Assembly (NCBI GenBank): GCA_036936605.1
Contig: JAUPFV010000003.1
Coordinates: 143,748,997 to 143,812,996, forward strand
Direction: 5' to 3'
DNA length: 64,000 nucleotides
Source: Limnanthes douglasii subsp. nivea
Lineage: Eukaryota > Streptophyta > Magnoliopsida > Brassicales > Limnanthaceae
Numbering within the stretch: the stretch's first letter is position 1; each line of letters begins with the position of its first letter. Under the pieces are notes generated by a model. That model searched no databases. It saw only the letters and a program-made list of their open reading frames with translations, and was not told the DNA's origin. Positions 10,200-21,934 of this stretch are shown here, piece by piece. Both the position numbers and the translations under genes were made by a program.

Positions 10200-12560
10200 A
10201 GTAAAACATTAGACCGAATTAACTAGAGTGTGTGGTTGTATGTCACATTAATGTATAAGAGGTCTTTTATATGATACAAATTCATTGGTATCATGTAATA
10301 AACCTAAATCATTAGTTTCTAAGGATATATTGTTAACATAGAGCACTAAATATATCATTTTACACTAACTGGTCTTATGGTATACATAATATTCGACCGA
10401 ATTTACCTCAAAACAGAACAAGCTACTAATGTATATAAATTTGTTGTAAAAATTTAAGAGACGTCTAATTGAGAAAATAGATGAATTTATTTAGTTTCAA
10501 ACCATCGACTTTGGGTCTCTCACCACAAAAGTTTTAGATTCCTTCATGTAAATTGTTTCTTCAGTATATTCATTGAGAAATGTTGTATTAACGTCTATTT
10601 GGTGGGGTTCCAGGTCAAAATAAGCAACAAAATTCATGATGATTCTGAGTGCGTCCTTTGATAAAACTGGAAAAAAGTTATATGTAAAAGAAATATCTTA
10701 ATTTTGGTTACACCATTTTGCTACAAGACGAGCTTTATATCTTTCCACTATTCATGACGCATCACTTTTGGTTTTAAACAAACATTTTCACTCTAGTGCT
10801 TTTTTTCATTCACGTAGAGTGGAAATATCTCAAAATGAATAATCATGCATTGATTTCTAATTTACATTCATTACTTTAATCCAATGGTTAGAGTTTCAAA
10901 TCTTAATGACGTTATGAAAAAAGACTAGGTCTTTTTCTATAATGTTCATAGTACCATCATGTTCACTTAGGAATTCCACATAGTTCGAAGACATTAGATT
11001 TATCATCTCCCGATTGGACCTACTCAATGTTGGCTAATTATATTGTTCAATTTCTTGAGGTTGCTATATTTGTCCATAAAAAAAAACATAAGCATTCTCT
11101 ACTTGAGATGGAGGCTTGACATCAGTAGAAAGAACCGCAACTGAACTCTGTGGCATAATGTTGATTTTCAGTAAACTAATTATAGATGGTTCATTAATTT
11201 CGGAGACTAAATGAATTGGTTATTATTCTTCCTCCAAGATGGTGTTGGTTTCTGAATACTTCCCCTCAAATAATACATCTTAAAAAATTACTGCAGTTCC
11301 CGTCTCAAATATAGATAGTTGAATATGATCGTAAAAGTAACCCTAAAGTGGTTTGAATACCCTATGGAGTTGCAACTAACTTTTTTTAAACTCTAACATT
11401 TTTCTCATTAGGCGTATAAGGTTTTAGCTCTGCTGGAAATCTCCACACATGAAAAAGATTAAAGTTGGTTGTGCACCCTCTGAAGAGTTTATGCGGTATT
11501 TTAGTTACCTCTAAAGTATGTATCTTATTTAGGATATATGTTTCACACTTGAGACCTCCCCCCCCCATAGTGAATATGGTAGACTAGTATGATCAATCAT
11601 GATTTTAACTATATTTATCAATATGCGGGTTCTCCTCTCTGAAACACCATTCAAAGTGGTCTAGCAGAACATGGTGTATAAAGAGACAATGTCTTACTCC
11701 AGAAGGTAGCAAGTGACTGGCCTATGATGTTGTTCCCCTGATCCATCATATCTTTCATAGTATTCACTACCATGATCAGATTTGACAATTTTAATTTGTT
11801 TACGTAGTTACAATTCAACTTTAGCCTTAAATGACTTGAACTTGTCAATGACCTCTGATTTATGATGGAATAATTATATGTACCAATATCGTAAAAAGGC
11901 GTCTATAAAATAAATGAAATATCTGAGTTTTTCTTATAATGTTCCCTTGGCCTATTTGTTTTGTACACTCTACACACTTGTCTAAAGAGGTGCAATCAAT
12001 GAGACCTAAAAGACCCTCAACAACATACTTTTTTTGTTCTTTTGTTAAAGATGTGACCTTAACAGTTGTACCATAACAAAGATGAATCTTCATAAGCTAC
12101 TTTATGTGTTACATTCATTTCAATTTGATAATAAAATATTGTCTAATATGTACAAGTTTTCATTACAATCAAGAGCACAATAACCAACTAAACGATTTTT
12201 ATAAAAGAAATTAAGAAAACTATTACCACAAGATCAAAAATGACATATTTCTCCAATAATAAAAAAACAAGTGAATTCCTCTTAATTGAGATAACATACA
12301 AAAATTATTTTAAAAAAACATGCCCTGAACTTAAACAACGCTTAAAATAAAATTTGGCTTCAGTTGGGCAAGCCACACACTCCCAATATAAATCTGAATC
12401 TCTCCATCGATGAGAGGTCTAACAAATAATCACATACATGAGTTGTTTTGGTTGTATCTTCCCACCATGTATTATTTGATACTTAAAATAAGTTAACTTA
12501 TAAAGTTAAAACAAAAGAAAGTTTACCTTTCTTTTCCAACCATACGTTGAACTTGGGGAA
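10200..12560 (-). pseudogene. pol: Ty1/copia pol relic: protease, integrase, RT
   Basis: Protease remnant NTWWEDTTKTTHV (about 12435-12475) keeps the NTWW...THV frame, but the DSG triad is altered. Integrase has the CVEC finger cysteines at about 12000, then VKSDHGSEYYERYDGSGEQ (about 11760), and ends in HVWRFPAELKPYTPNEK (11400-11460). RT keeps FKTKSDAS and VERYKARLVAK (about 10720-10770), HQIDVNTTFLNE (about 10590) and the catalytic block as YVNN (about 10335), where copia has YVDD, so both catalytic Asp are gone. More than ten stops or shifts interrupt the chain. Clearly dead and old compared with the element at 16.1-20.1 kb. Confidence 0.7.
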
Positions 12561-12569
12561 AATACTATT

Positions 12570-13280
12570 CTAGTGATTCGTACTTTTGCAATGAAAATAT
12601 GGATTTTTTTTATAATTTCGCTTCTTGGGTTCTTCCCTATCCTTACCGGATCCTGGAGGCTTATCTTGTGCATCTTCAAGGGACGAGTGCTTCATATTGT
12701 TTTGAGGTGTACTCATTTCGATATCAACCATATTAGCCTCTAAAGCCCCTTGCTTTGAATGAATTTCCTCTTCGTTGACCAAATTTACATCCTCTCAAAA
12801 ATTCTGAATTTAGCAGGGATAGACAAGGAAAATGTATGGCACTATGACAATCTAAGTGAGGTCAACGTGCAGGGTCTTAAGGTTCACATAGATAGCAACC
12901 ATCTCAAGGATGTGCTACTGAATTTTTCATAACCAATGCACTTCATATATGAGAATTTTTTATTCAAGGTCTTAATTTCAACCAAAGAGGACTCAATAAA
13001 ACTCTTCTCAAGATGAACATACATATCATTGGCTTATAACATATCACTGATCTGGGAACTCAAGACACTTGTGAGACTCCGCTTTGTAGGACACACCTAC
13101 TGAAGCGGTTAGACCACTCTCATCAACCGAAGCACGTCCTCTCATCATGAAAACTATTTTCTATAAAATCATGTTGTTGGTCCTATTTAAGCCAATGTTC
13201 AAGCCATTTAACTCCAGCAACAGTATTATATTGCGTTTCTACTCCTTAAAGTTTCCCCAACCAAAATGGGACCTGAAATG
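12570..13280 (-). pseudogene. gag: Ty1/copia gag relic
   Basis: Minus-strand fragments include KKNPYFHCKSTNH (about 12575-12615), a CCHC zinc knuckle of which the second Cys spacing is still visible, and a following WLEKKGK. Further upstream HLEKSFIESS and EMVAIYVNLKTLHVDL (about 12880-13020) resemble the helical UBN2-type gag. Several stops separate the fragments. Confidence 0.5.
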
Positions 13281-13300
13281 AGTTTTTAATTTGTTGTCAT

Positions 13301-14307
13301 TCTCTGAACAATAATAAAAGTATTAGTGAAATAATTCTTATTTTTTACCAAACTTATCTAACATATACTGAATTTTATCAAATTAGGAATTGTGATTGGC
13401 AATTCATATATATTTCACTCGTCATAATCAGTAGCAGAGATGTCATTTTTTAGCGTGATATACATTACCTCTGGAGCCAGTACTTTGAGGTTAGCCAGTG
13501 TAGGTTCTATGAAATATCTCAAAATCAGTAAAAGCTTCCGTAGAGGCCATACATGGATGATTCATGGGAAGCGAATGAACTTTTAAAGATTGAATAACCA
13601 GTTACGCATGAGTATGGTGCGTGTGACTGTAACAACAACATAATGTAACAAGTCCTCACCATTCGGAAATATTTAAGGTCGTCTTTCATATGAGATGACT
13701 TACATACAAAAGAAAAACTTTCCTAAGTTGTGAGGTACCAAAATAATTTTCTTTCATGGCTCTTCTTACATTTCCTATACGGGTGGGATATTTGTTCCAC
13801 CAATCAGCCCCATATAAAGACAAAATGAATGCTCGTATTATAATACGTACCGAAGTGACCGAATGCCTATCTTAATAAGTAAGACCAAAATTATTTATAC
13901 CACAATACACTTTGAACATTTGAAGCAATTCAAAGAGGTGATATATATTGTCAAGTTATTAGAAATCTAAAGAGATATGAATGACAATCAAACTTCATGT
14001 ATTTGAAATAAAACAATCCATAGGAATGTACGACATCACCATGTACATCCGAGAGTCTAAGCATCAGCAACAATGGGTAATTACATCCCATCATATGACT
14101 ATACATTCTCAGCACTAGATTTTGCTCAATACGCACATAATGGGGCTACATAAATGTAAACTCCTAGAAACTTAGCACAACACCCAAACATGGCATACAC
14201 ATAACATAATCAACCAATCTAAACGTATTAAACATTCGACAAAGCGTAAGAGAAACGTATATTTCCATTCATACATAGGTAATTAAATTGAACTAAACAT
14301 GTTATAA
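13301..14307. other. AT-rich spacer, no gene seen
   Basis: No coding similarity on either strand beyond chance frames. It may be decayed leader sequence of the copia element on its left, since a copia primer-site-like sequence lies farther right at 15091. Confidence 0.4.
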
Positions 14308-14362
14308 ACATGCATACATGCATACATGCATACATGCATACATACATATATACATACATACA

Positions 14363-14398
<36 letters not shown>

Positions 14399-14451
14399 TA
14401 TATATAAATACATACATTCGTGCATATGTATATATGAACACACACACATAC

Positions 14452-14482
<31 letters not shown>

Positions 14483-14545
14483 CATATATGCATACATAAG
14501 TACATATATATACATATATATATATATACATACGTACACATACAT
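14308..14545. repeat. Compound (CATA)n / (TA)n microsatellite
   Basis: About 235 bp of CATACATG, CATA and TA units in blocks: CATGCATA at the left, a long CATA run (about 14338-14390), then TA and CATA alternations to about 14540. Long open frames on both strands here (poly Tyr/Ile/Met/Cys) are products of the repeat and are not genes. Confidence 0.9.
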
Positions 14546-16069
14546 TAAAATCTTTGAATTGGTTAGTTGTACCTCTGTATGGGGTACCATGCAACAACCA
14601 CATACAAATTATCAAGGTTGAAAAATGGCCAACCTTGCAATTTCACACTTATAGTGCATGTTCGTCGTGATCACATCTGGGTTGTTCGCGACGAACTGCA
14701 TTTCTCCACGACGAGATGAAATATTTCCTACTTGAGGTCCCACTATATTGAGTTCACCACGGCAACAAACCCCTTGGTTGCGCTGAGCTCGTCTGCTTTC
14801 AAAAAAAATCTCTTAAATTAGTTCCAAATAAGGGTTTCATCGAATTTTAAAAAATAGAACGTGCTCATAAACATATATCAACGTATACACACTTACTTGT
14901 CTTTGATCAAACCAAACCCTAAATGTGCGATTATACGTTCTCTTACCATCGGCTGGTGCATAGGTGTTTGAAATATAAATCATAAACATAAAAATAAAGG
15001 GTTTTTATCTAATTTAATCAATCAAAATATCAAGTTTTGTGAGACTTAATTTCAAAGTTCTCATTCATACACGAAGAGGAATCAAAGTCGACTCTGATAC
15101 CCCTTGTTTAGACATGATTATTAATTGAAGGTATTCATACCCAAATTTCTAGTTTATGATTCTAATTCCTTAATATGTAAAAAAGATAAGAACATAAGAT
15201 TAAAGAGTTACTAATAGCCAATTTTATCTCTAGCGATATCTAGGTCTGCAACAAAAAAATGAGATTGATAAAGATGAGGGTTAATGATATTCTAGCAGCT
15301 TGTGAATTGACGTAAGAACAATACTTTAAGTAATATGATTGAAGTCCTAAACAAAACCCTACATGAACAGTAGAAAAGAGAGACATAAAAAGAGAATCGA
15401 AATTTTTAGAAAATTTAGAACAATTGTTTGAGATACTGAACTAGGGTTATGATATGGGATTTCATATTAAGTAAAATAAATTTTACTTATTTGCATATAA
15501 GTCTCTGAACTTTTTCTATTTACTTAATTATACACTTGTTTCTTTTTCTCTTCAAATACTCTCTTACTTTCTAATCTTGCACCAATCGATTGATAGATAC
15601 ATCATACCACAACCTTTATTGGACTTATAAAGCCTAATACTAAATTGTTAGGCTAAAATATCTTCTTTTTATATACTATTTATCTCCACCGACAACCACA
15701 CATTATTTATAACATCATAAGATATATATAAAGAGAATCTTCATCGGGACCACTGTGTGACATGATGGTTTCTCATGGTCCGCTGACTAGATGTGGCAAG
15801 ATATTATCGGATGCACCTTCTACATAAATATTTATCAGAATAGGATCGTGCGTCTTCTTGTTGAGGCGTGTAAACTATTGGACAGCGCATGGGACTTTTA
15901 TGTTTTGCGATGAACTGGTACTATTTTGGGTACGCTTTGGTTTCAGAGTTGGTCTTGCCGCATGCAGTGCAATTCTAACGGAAAAAATTATTTCCACACG
16001 TGAACTCTCAGCTAGTAGGTCTGATGACTAAAAATAAATTTGAATAATTAAATAAATTAACACGTACTC
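14546..16069. other. Spacer with a copia primer-site-like sequence
   Basis: Low coding potential. GGGTATCAGAGT on the minus strand (15091-15102) resembles the initiator tRNA-Met primer binding site of Ty1/copia (TGGTATCAGAGC). It lies upstream of the decayed copia gag in the correct orientation, so it may mark that element's 5' LTR/leader junction. A short GC-richer patch (14640-14790) contains repeated CGACGA motifs. Confidence 0.35.
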
Positions 16070-16075
16070 AAAATT

Positions 16076-16291
16076 TATCAAAGTTATATGAAAAGAAAAA
16101 CTTTCTTTTAATATTAATAATCGTATCTGTCACAATCTATCATCTGCCCTTATATAGTTATCAAGAATCTCTTATAACTGACTTAGTTAAGAGATTAGTT
16201 ATAGCTAATTTACTAAAAATACAAGAAGTAGACAAGAAGATACAAGAAGCATACAAGCAGATTTAAGAAGCAGAAGCTCCAAAATCCAATA
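16076..16291 (-). repeat. 3' LTR of the copia element
   Basis: Aligns with 19875-20069, with small indels. The extra length is mainly the CAAGAAGATACAAGAAGC-like purine repeats near 16230-16270. In element orientation the LTR begins TATTGG here, against TGTTGG in the 5' LTR, so the terminal TG has mutated. Confidence 0.85.
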
Positions 16292-16360
16292 TCCCCACTT
16301 CAAGATGCATCCTGGAAGAAATCTGCAAGGTACATCTTGGACAACAAGAATGATAATTGT

Positions 16361-16536
16361 TTTGTAGACAAGACCTTGGTGAAGATGTCAGCCAATTGAG
16401 ACTTTGTAGACACATGAACTGGATTGATGAAGAAAGAAAGAGAATTTTTTTGTAGACAAGACCTTGGTGAAGATGTCAGCCAATTGAGACTTTGTAGACA
16501 TATGAATTGGATTTATGAATCCAGAAAGATACTGAT
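16361..16536 (-). repeat. 88-bp tandem duplication in the copia RNase H end
   Basis: The segment starting TTTGTAGACAAGACC at 16361 recurs at 16449 with few differences. It duplicates the codons of the [10 protein letters not shown] motif at the end of RNase H, so the duplication disrupts the C-terminus of the polyprotein. Confidence 0.8.
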
Positions 16537-18551
16537 TTCTAACAACATGACAGTCAATATCTAGATGCTCCGTACGTTCATAGAAAACAAGATTAGACGT
16601 TATATGGATTGTTGTCATGTTATCACAGTTAAATTGACAGGTAAAGAAAAGGAAATATTAAGATCTCAAAGGATATAAGATAACCACTGGATTTCACAAA
16701 CTGTAGAAGCCATGGATTTGTATTATGCTTTGGCTGAACTTCTACTAACAGTAGTTTGTTTCTTTGTTTTCCAAGACACTAGGGAAGTGCATAAGAATAT
16801 ACAATATCTTGTGACAGACTTACGTGTGATGGTGCAGGATCCCTAGTCAGCGTCACAGTAGGCATGGATGTCAAGCGAAATGTGAGACGCATAAAACTAA
16901 CTTTTGGAGGGAGAGCCTTTGAGATACTTTAAGAGATGAATTAAAGAATTCCAGTGAATAGTCTGAGGCTGATGTACAAACTTACTAAGTTGTTTAAAAG
17001 TAAATATAATATCTGGTCTAGCAAAGTGTAAATATAAAAGATGACCAATTAATTTCCTATAGTTTTTGTCATTTGAAATTATTTCAGAGCTGATACCAGT
17101 GAGATTCAAACCCGTGATCATTGGAGTCTTTGCAGGTTTGCATCCAATTAGACCAGCTTATGTCACCATGTCAAGAATGTATTTGCGTTGATTCAAATAA
17201 ATGCCTTCTGGTTGTTGTAGAACTTCAATTCCAAGAAAAAAACTTAGTAATGCTGAGGTCTTTCACTGTAAACAATTTGTCTAAATAGGTCTTGATCTTT
17301 GTTACTTGATAACAACAATCACTAATCAACAAGATAGCATCCACATAAACAAGTAAAAACATTTTAAATGAGGGTTATTAAAAGATAAAAAGGCAATTAT
17401 CAGCCATAGATTTAATGAAACCAAAAGCCAAGAGTTTTTCAGTTAAGACATGATTTCATTGTCTTGAGGCTTGCTTTAATCCATATAGGGATTTATTTAA
17501 CTTACATAATTTGTTATCCCCTTTGTCAAGTAAACCAGGAGGAGGTTTCATGTACACAACTTCATCCAAAGATCAATGCATAAATGCATTATTGAAATCC
17601 AGTTGATGAACTGGTAATCCTTTGGAAGCAGCTAAAGCAAACATTATTCCAACAGTGGCAGACTTGGCAATAGGAGAAAAACTCTCATTATAGTCTTCAC
17701 CTTCAATTGAGTAAAGCCTTTGGCTACAAGTCTGGCCTTTAATCTTTCAATGGATTCATCAGAATTTCTCTTAATTTTAAATACCCATCTGGACCCAATG
17801 GCTTTCTTACCTTTCGGAAAAGTAGATAAATCCCAAGTATTGTTAGAGTTCAAAGCCTCTAATTCTATTTCCATAGCAACAAACCAGCCAACATGAAGCT
17901 TGGCTTGATCATAAGAATGTGGTTCTTGTAAAAAAGACACATTAGCTAAAAAATCTGTATAAGATTCATCAAGAGCATTATTCTGAATATATGGAAAAGT
18001 AGGAGGGACATGAGGAGAACTAAGAACTTTATTAGAAGCATGTTTATCACCAAAAGCTTGAAGAACAAAATCTTTGAGCCAAGAAGGTTTATGTTTAACC
18101 CTTTTGCTGGACCAAACGAAAACATGAGTATCAGCATTATGCAATAAGAAGGATCAACATTTTTATAAGAACTAGAAAAATGAACAATGTCTTCAACAGG
18201 ATTCTCATCATCAATTATAATATCACTAGTTGGTAAAACAGTTTTAGGTTGATCAAGAACAACTTCATCATGAGAATAAACAATAGGAGTATAAATATGA
18301 TCATTATCATTGATAATATTATCTTTGAAAAGGAAAATATTTTCATGAAAAATGACATATGTAGATATAGATAATTGATGAATTTTTAAGTTATAAAGTC
18401 TATATCCTTTTTTATTTGATGTGTATCCAACAAAAACAGCCTTAAAGACACGAGGATGAAACTTGTCACTACTTTTAGGGATAATTGAACCAAAACAGAG
18501 ACAACTAAAGACCTTTAAACCACTAAAATTAGGAGCAGAACAAGTTATCAT
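16388..18551 (-). pseudogene. pol: Copia integrase C-terminus, RT and RNase H, with stops
   Basis: Minus strand: integrase tail LKVFSCLCFGS...DKFHPRVFKAVFVGY (about 18520-18420) and the linker, then RT with ALNSNNTWDLSTFPKGKKAIGSRWVFKIKR and ERLKARLVAKGFTQ (about 17710-17870). Later come RKLIGHLLYLHFARPDI (about 17000-17060) and [19 protein letters not shown]...QLADIFTK (16400-16570), the typical C-terminal RNase H of Ty1/copia. RT central motifs near 17300-17600 are readable only with frameshifts. A chain of similar length is normal for copia except for the missing integrase core upstream of 18551. Confidence 0.8.
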
Positions 18552-18552
18552 T

Positions 18553-18604
18553 TTTAGTAAATTAGCTATAACTAATCTCTTAACTAAGTCAATTATAAGA
18601 GATT
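18553..18604 (+). repeat. Inverted LTR fragment at an internal deletion junction
   Basis: 52 bp that match the reverse complement of LTR positions 16166-16217 with a single mismatch. It lies precisely between the protease coding end and the resumed integrase tail, where about 300 codons of integrase are missing. Confidence 0.8.
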
Positions 18605-19815
18605 ATAACACATGTGATTAGATGCTCCAGTGTATATGATCCGAAAACATTTTTTACTAATATATGTGTCATTAGTTGATGAAGACATACCTGAGAAGTC
18701 TTCAAGATGAGCAAGATTAACACTTGCATTCCTTTCTTGATCTTCAGTTATTTTACCATTGGAAATAATTTTCTCCAAGTCTTGTTGAACCTTCGTAACC
18801 GTATGCATTAAACCTTGCACATTACTTATATCTTCTTGACCATCATCAAGAGCACTAGCAGCATAATAGGCAGTAGCATTGTTTGAACTCGCAACAGCAT
18901 TTGAGCCAAATTTCCTTCTTTCATTATTCTTGTCCCACCATTCAGGGTAGCCTTTTAGCTTAAAACAATTCTCCTTAGTGTGACCTTTTTAAGACAGTGA
19001 GTGCATCTCATTAATTCTTTCTTTCCTTTATCGAAATTCCTTTTACCATATGCTTGATACTTTCTCACCATCATGGCAGAAGCTTCAATATTTAAATCAT
19101 TTAAACTAGTATTTTTTCAACAGAAAGAATAAAAGCATATGCTCTGTTGATGGAGAGCATGGGATCCATCACGAGTATCTGATCCTTTGCTCCTTCAAAA
19201 TTTCCATTAAGCCCAAGCAAAAACTGCATCAACCTATCTTCATCTTCTCTTTTAGTTAACTCAAGTAAACACCACATTCACATTTGTTTTGACAATTACA
19301 GATAGAAAAACGTCTTTGGGCATTTCTTTCATCCCACGGTCTTTTAAGTTTTGAAAAATAAAAAGGTTGATTCCTTGGGTAAGAAGGCCGATTTCTCTCT
19401 TCAATTCGTAAACCATGGGTACATTGTAGCAGCCATATCTTTGGGCTATTTATTCTCACAATTCTTTAGCATTGTCAAAGAACATAAATTGTTCCTTTAA
19501 AGGATCATAAATCGAACTAATAATCCAGGAACAGACCATGTTATTGACTTGATTCCACCTGTCATATTCAAGAGAAAATAACACAGGTTGTATTGATCTT
19601 CAATCAATAAGACCGAGCTTCTGCTTGGCCGCAAGAGACAGCCTAATGGCTCTACACCAAATAACATAATTTTTCTCAGTTAATTTTGTGCTAGTAATTA
19701 GCATACCTGGATTATCGGAACGATGGTTGACAGTCTCCATTGTTATTGCTTCGAATATCACTTTCTTGATCTGATCCTCCTTGATATTTCACATTATTTG
19801 TGTTATCCATCAGAA
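18593..19815 (-). pseudogene. gag: Copia gag and protease, with stops
   Basis: Minus strand from about 19810: a gag of the UBN2/gag-Asp type (LITSTKLTEKNYVIWCRAIR, about 19650-19700; ELKREIGLLTQG, about 19380). Frameshifts and stops follow, and the chain ends in YTGASNHMC (about 18610-18640), the protease active-site block of copia with Tyr where the catalytic Asp belongs. The coding part then runs into the inverted LTR fragment. Confidence 0.7.
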
Positions 19816-19862
19816 GAGAAACCCTTTCAACAAAAAGAACAAGTTAATCTTTTATCAGTGCT

Positions 19863-20069
19863 GCTCTGATACCATATCAAAATTATAGGAAAAGAAAAAC
19901 TTGCTTTTAATTTTAATAATCGTATGAGTTACAATCTATCATCTGACCTTATATAGTTATCAAGAATCTATTATAACTGACTTAGTTAAGAGATTAGTTA
20001 TAGCTGATTTACTAAAGATACAAGAAGCAGACAAGCATATACAAAAAGCATAAGCTTTAAAATCCAACA
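19863..20069 (-). repeat. 5' LTR with adjoining primer binding site
   Basis: LTR 19875-20069 (195 bp) starting TGTTGG in element orientation and ending TTTGATA, immediately followed by the initiator tRNA-Met primer site TGGTATCAGAGC (plus-strand 19863-19874). The zero-base gap between LTR and primer site fixes the LTR edge. Confidence 0.85.
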
Positions 20070-20433
20070 AAAATTAATCCCAAATAAATCGTATAATTAT
20101 ACGATTATCGAACAATCTAATAAAAAACTGTGAATAAAAAATATTGTGTATCATAAGGACCACAACATCATCCCGCAACCCTTAAAACCATAAATTCACA
20201 CACAATTTAACAATAGATGTGGAAAATTTTGATATTTTTCCAAAACTACTTCTGATTGTAAACTTAACACATTTATAAATCAATCTAGCATTGGAATTAT
20301 TAATTGTTATTAAGTAAATTCAAAAATATATAAAAAAACACACACTTGAAGAAAAAAAGTAAATAATATATATATATATATATAAAACACACACTTGAAG
20401 AAAAAAAAGTAAATAATATATATATATATATAT
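20070..20433. repeat. Spacer with a tandem (TA)n-containing duplication
   Basis: Apart from the 6-bp target duplication at its left end it is AT-rich. A unit of about 50-55 bp (ACACACTTGAAG, then an A-run, GTAAATAA and a (TA)n run) occurs twice, about 20339-20385 and 20390-20433. Confidence 0.7.
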
Positions 20434-21510
20434 GAGAAAAGTACCGGTAAATACCTTCTCAACTATGTTATTACCCGGCGGTACCCGTTTTTTGGATAAT
20501 GTCACTTGGTACCTCGAACTGAAATTTGGACAAAAATACCCCCGACCAAATATAGGCGCGCGCTGGTAAAAAAAAAACTGGTATGAAAAAAAAAACTGGT
20601 ACAATTCTCAGGATGCGAATTGCTTGCAAATTTTCAGGATGCGAATTGCTTGCAATTTCTGAACGATTCTCATGATAAGATGCGAATTGCTTGCAATTTC
20701 TGAACGATGCTCATGATAAGATGCGAATTGCTTGCAATTTCTGAACGATTCTCATGATAAGATGCGAATTACTTGCAAATTTCTGAACGATTCTCATGAT
20801 AAGATGCGAATTGCTTGCAACTCTCAGGATTTCTGAACGATTAAAAAAAAACTGGTACAATTCTCAAGATGCGAATTGCTTACAAAGTTCTCAGGATGCG
20901 AATTGCTTGCAATTTCTGAACGATTCTCATGATAAGATGCGAATTGTTTGCAATTTCTGAACGATTCTCATGATAAGATGCGAATTGCTTGCAATTTCTG
21001 AACGATTCCCATGATAAGATGCGAATTGCTTACAAATTTCTGAACGATTCTCATGATAAGATGCGAATTGCTTGCAACTCTCAGGATTTCTGAACGATTA
21101 AAAAAAAACTGGTACAATTCTCAAGATGCGAATTGCTTGCAAATTCTGAACGATTCTTGCAACTGGTGAAATTTTATTTTTTTAAAAAATCAAAAAATAT
21201 CATCAATGGATCTAGTTTTGTTCAATTTTTAAAAACAAAAATGATGGTACTCTCATTTATTTTTTTCAAGCTCCGGTTTGAAAGATACAGATCTTTTAAA
21301 AATAAAATTAAAGGAAAAGTAGGAAAGAGAAGGAAAGAGAAATTTTGGTTACGTGTTCATGAATGGTGAGGGTAGTTAGGGTATTAAAATAAAGTTAGGT
21401 ACTATGTGACAATTAGGTAGTTGAGTTGGGTATTAAGTGACAATTGATCAAACCTTGGGTACTAGATGACAATAAAATAGTTGAGTAGGTACCTTTGCTA
21501 CAATTTCCCT
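20434..21510. mobile_element. Candidate terminal-inverted-repeat element filled with minisatellite
   Basis: The left end (AAATACCTTCTCAACTATGTTATTA..GTACCC) and the reverse complement of the right end (AGGTACCTACTCAACTATTTTATTG..GTACCC) match through dozens of bases with gaps; both then carry TGTCACTTxxTACCC. (TA)n lies on both sides and could be a target duplication of 8-10 bp, but the repeat nature prevents proof. No transposase is encoded. The long imperfect inverted repeats suggest a non-autonomous MULE-like element. Confidence 0.5.
20590..21165. repeat. 41-bp minisatellite with a 255-260 bp higher-order unit
   Basis: The unit begins GATGCGAATTGCTTGCAATT and continues with TCTGAACGATTCTCATGATAA; about a dozen full or partial copies occur. 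An A-run followed by ACTGGTACAATTCTCA recurs at about 20588, 20843 and 21100, so the array has a higher-order period of about 257 bp. Confidence 0.85.
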
Positions 21511-21665
21511 ATATATATAAGCATTGGATTTAGTTGAGGTCATTAAAAAATGAGTATCCAGATTGCTGAAAATGAAAATAAAGAAATTAAAAAACAAATA
21601 TCTAAAAAGAAACGAAAATGCAGGATAAAATTAAGATAATGAAGACAAGGTACATATATTGCTTA
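21165..21665. other. Right arm of the candidate TIR element and spacer
   Basis: AT-rich; 21390-21510 belongs to the right inverted repeat described above, 21520-21660 is unassigned and ends in the GCTTA target duplication of the next element. No gene seen. Confidence 0.5.
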
Positions 21666-21904
21666 TGTTAGATAAACATTGAACTTGAACACATGTTAAT
21701 ATAAGTTATTATGTTAGTTATTTAGATAAGATCAAATCGTTTGTAAACCGTTTGTTGGTATCTTCTATATACGAAACAGAACCGTGTATTGATGAATGAA
21801 ATGAAAGTTACATTTCTACATTTGGTGTTTATCTCAGTATATATATATATATATATATATTTGTTATCTGCATCTGGTTTAGATCCTGGGGATATAAACC
21901 TATA
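21666..21904 (+). repeat. 5' LTR
   Basis: 239 bp; contains a TATA-like TCTTCTATATACGAAAC at about 21760 and a (TA)n run at 21838-21860. The primer binding site follows after two bases. Confidence 0.88.
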
Positions 21905-21934
21905 TTTGGTATCAGAGCCTGTTTTGTCAAAACG

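Larger units (their letters stand above)
10180..13300 (-). mobile_element. Decayed Ty1/copia retrotransposon
   Basis: Minus-strand order gag (about 13280-12570), protease remnant (about 12470), gag-pre-integrase and integrase (12093-11386), then RT (about 11000-10200). This gag-PR-INT-RT order defines Ty1/copia. Every domain carries stops and frameshifts. LTRs were not found with confidence; a tRNA-Met primer-site-like sequence lies at 15091-15102. Confidence 0.7.
16076..20069 (-). mobile_element. Ty1/copia element with two LTRs and target duplication, internally deleted
   Basis: Two similar terminal sequences (16076-16291 and 19875-20069) flank the internal region. The primer site (minus strand TGGTATCAGAGC, 19863-19874) touches the right LTR exactly, and a purine tract (AAGTGGGGA on minus) touches the left LTR. 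AAAATT flanks both outer ends (16070-16075 and 20070-20075), a target duplication of 5-6 bp. Coding order on minus is gag, protease, a break, integrase C-terminus, RT, RNase H. The core of integrase is missing and an inverted LTR fragment sits at that point. Confidence 0.9.

Noticed and set aside
14228..14621. Several overlapping open frames of 79-120 codons on both strands
   Set aside because: All consist of Tyr, Ile, Met, Cys and His from CATA/TA repeats; this is a microsatellite.
20590..21165. CRISPR-like array of regularly spaced repeats
   Set aside because: Units are contiguous and similar throughout without unique spacers, and the context is a plant nuclear genome; it is a minisatellite.
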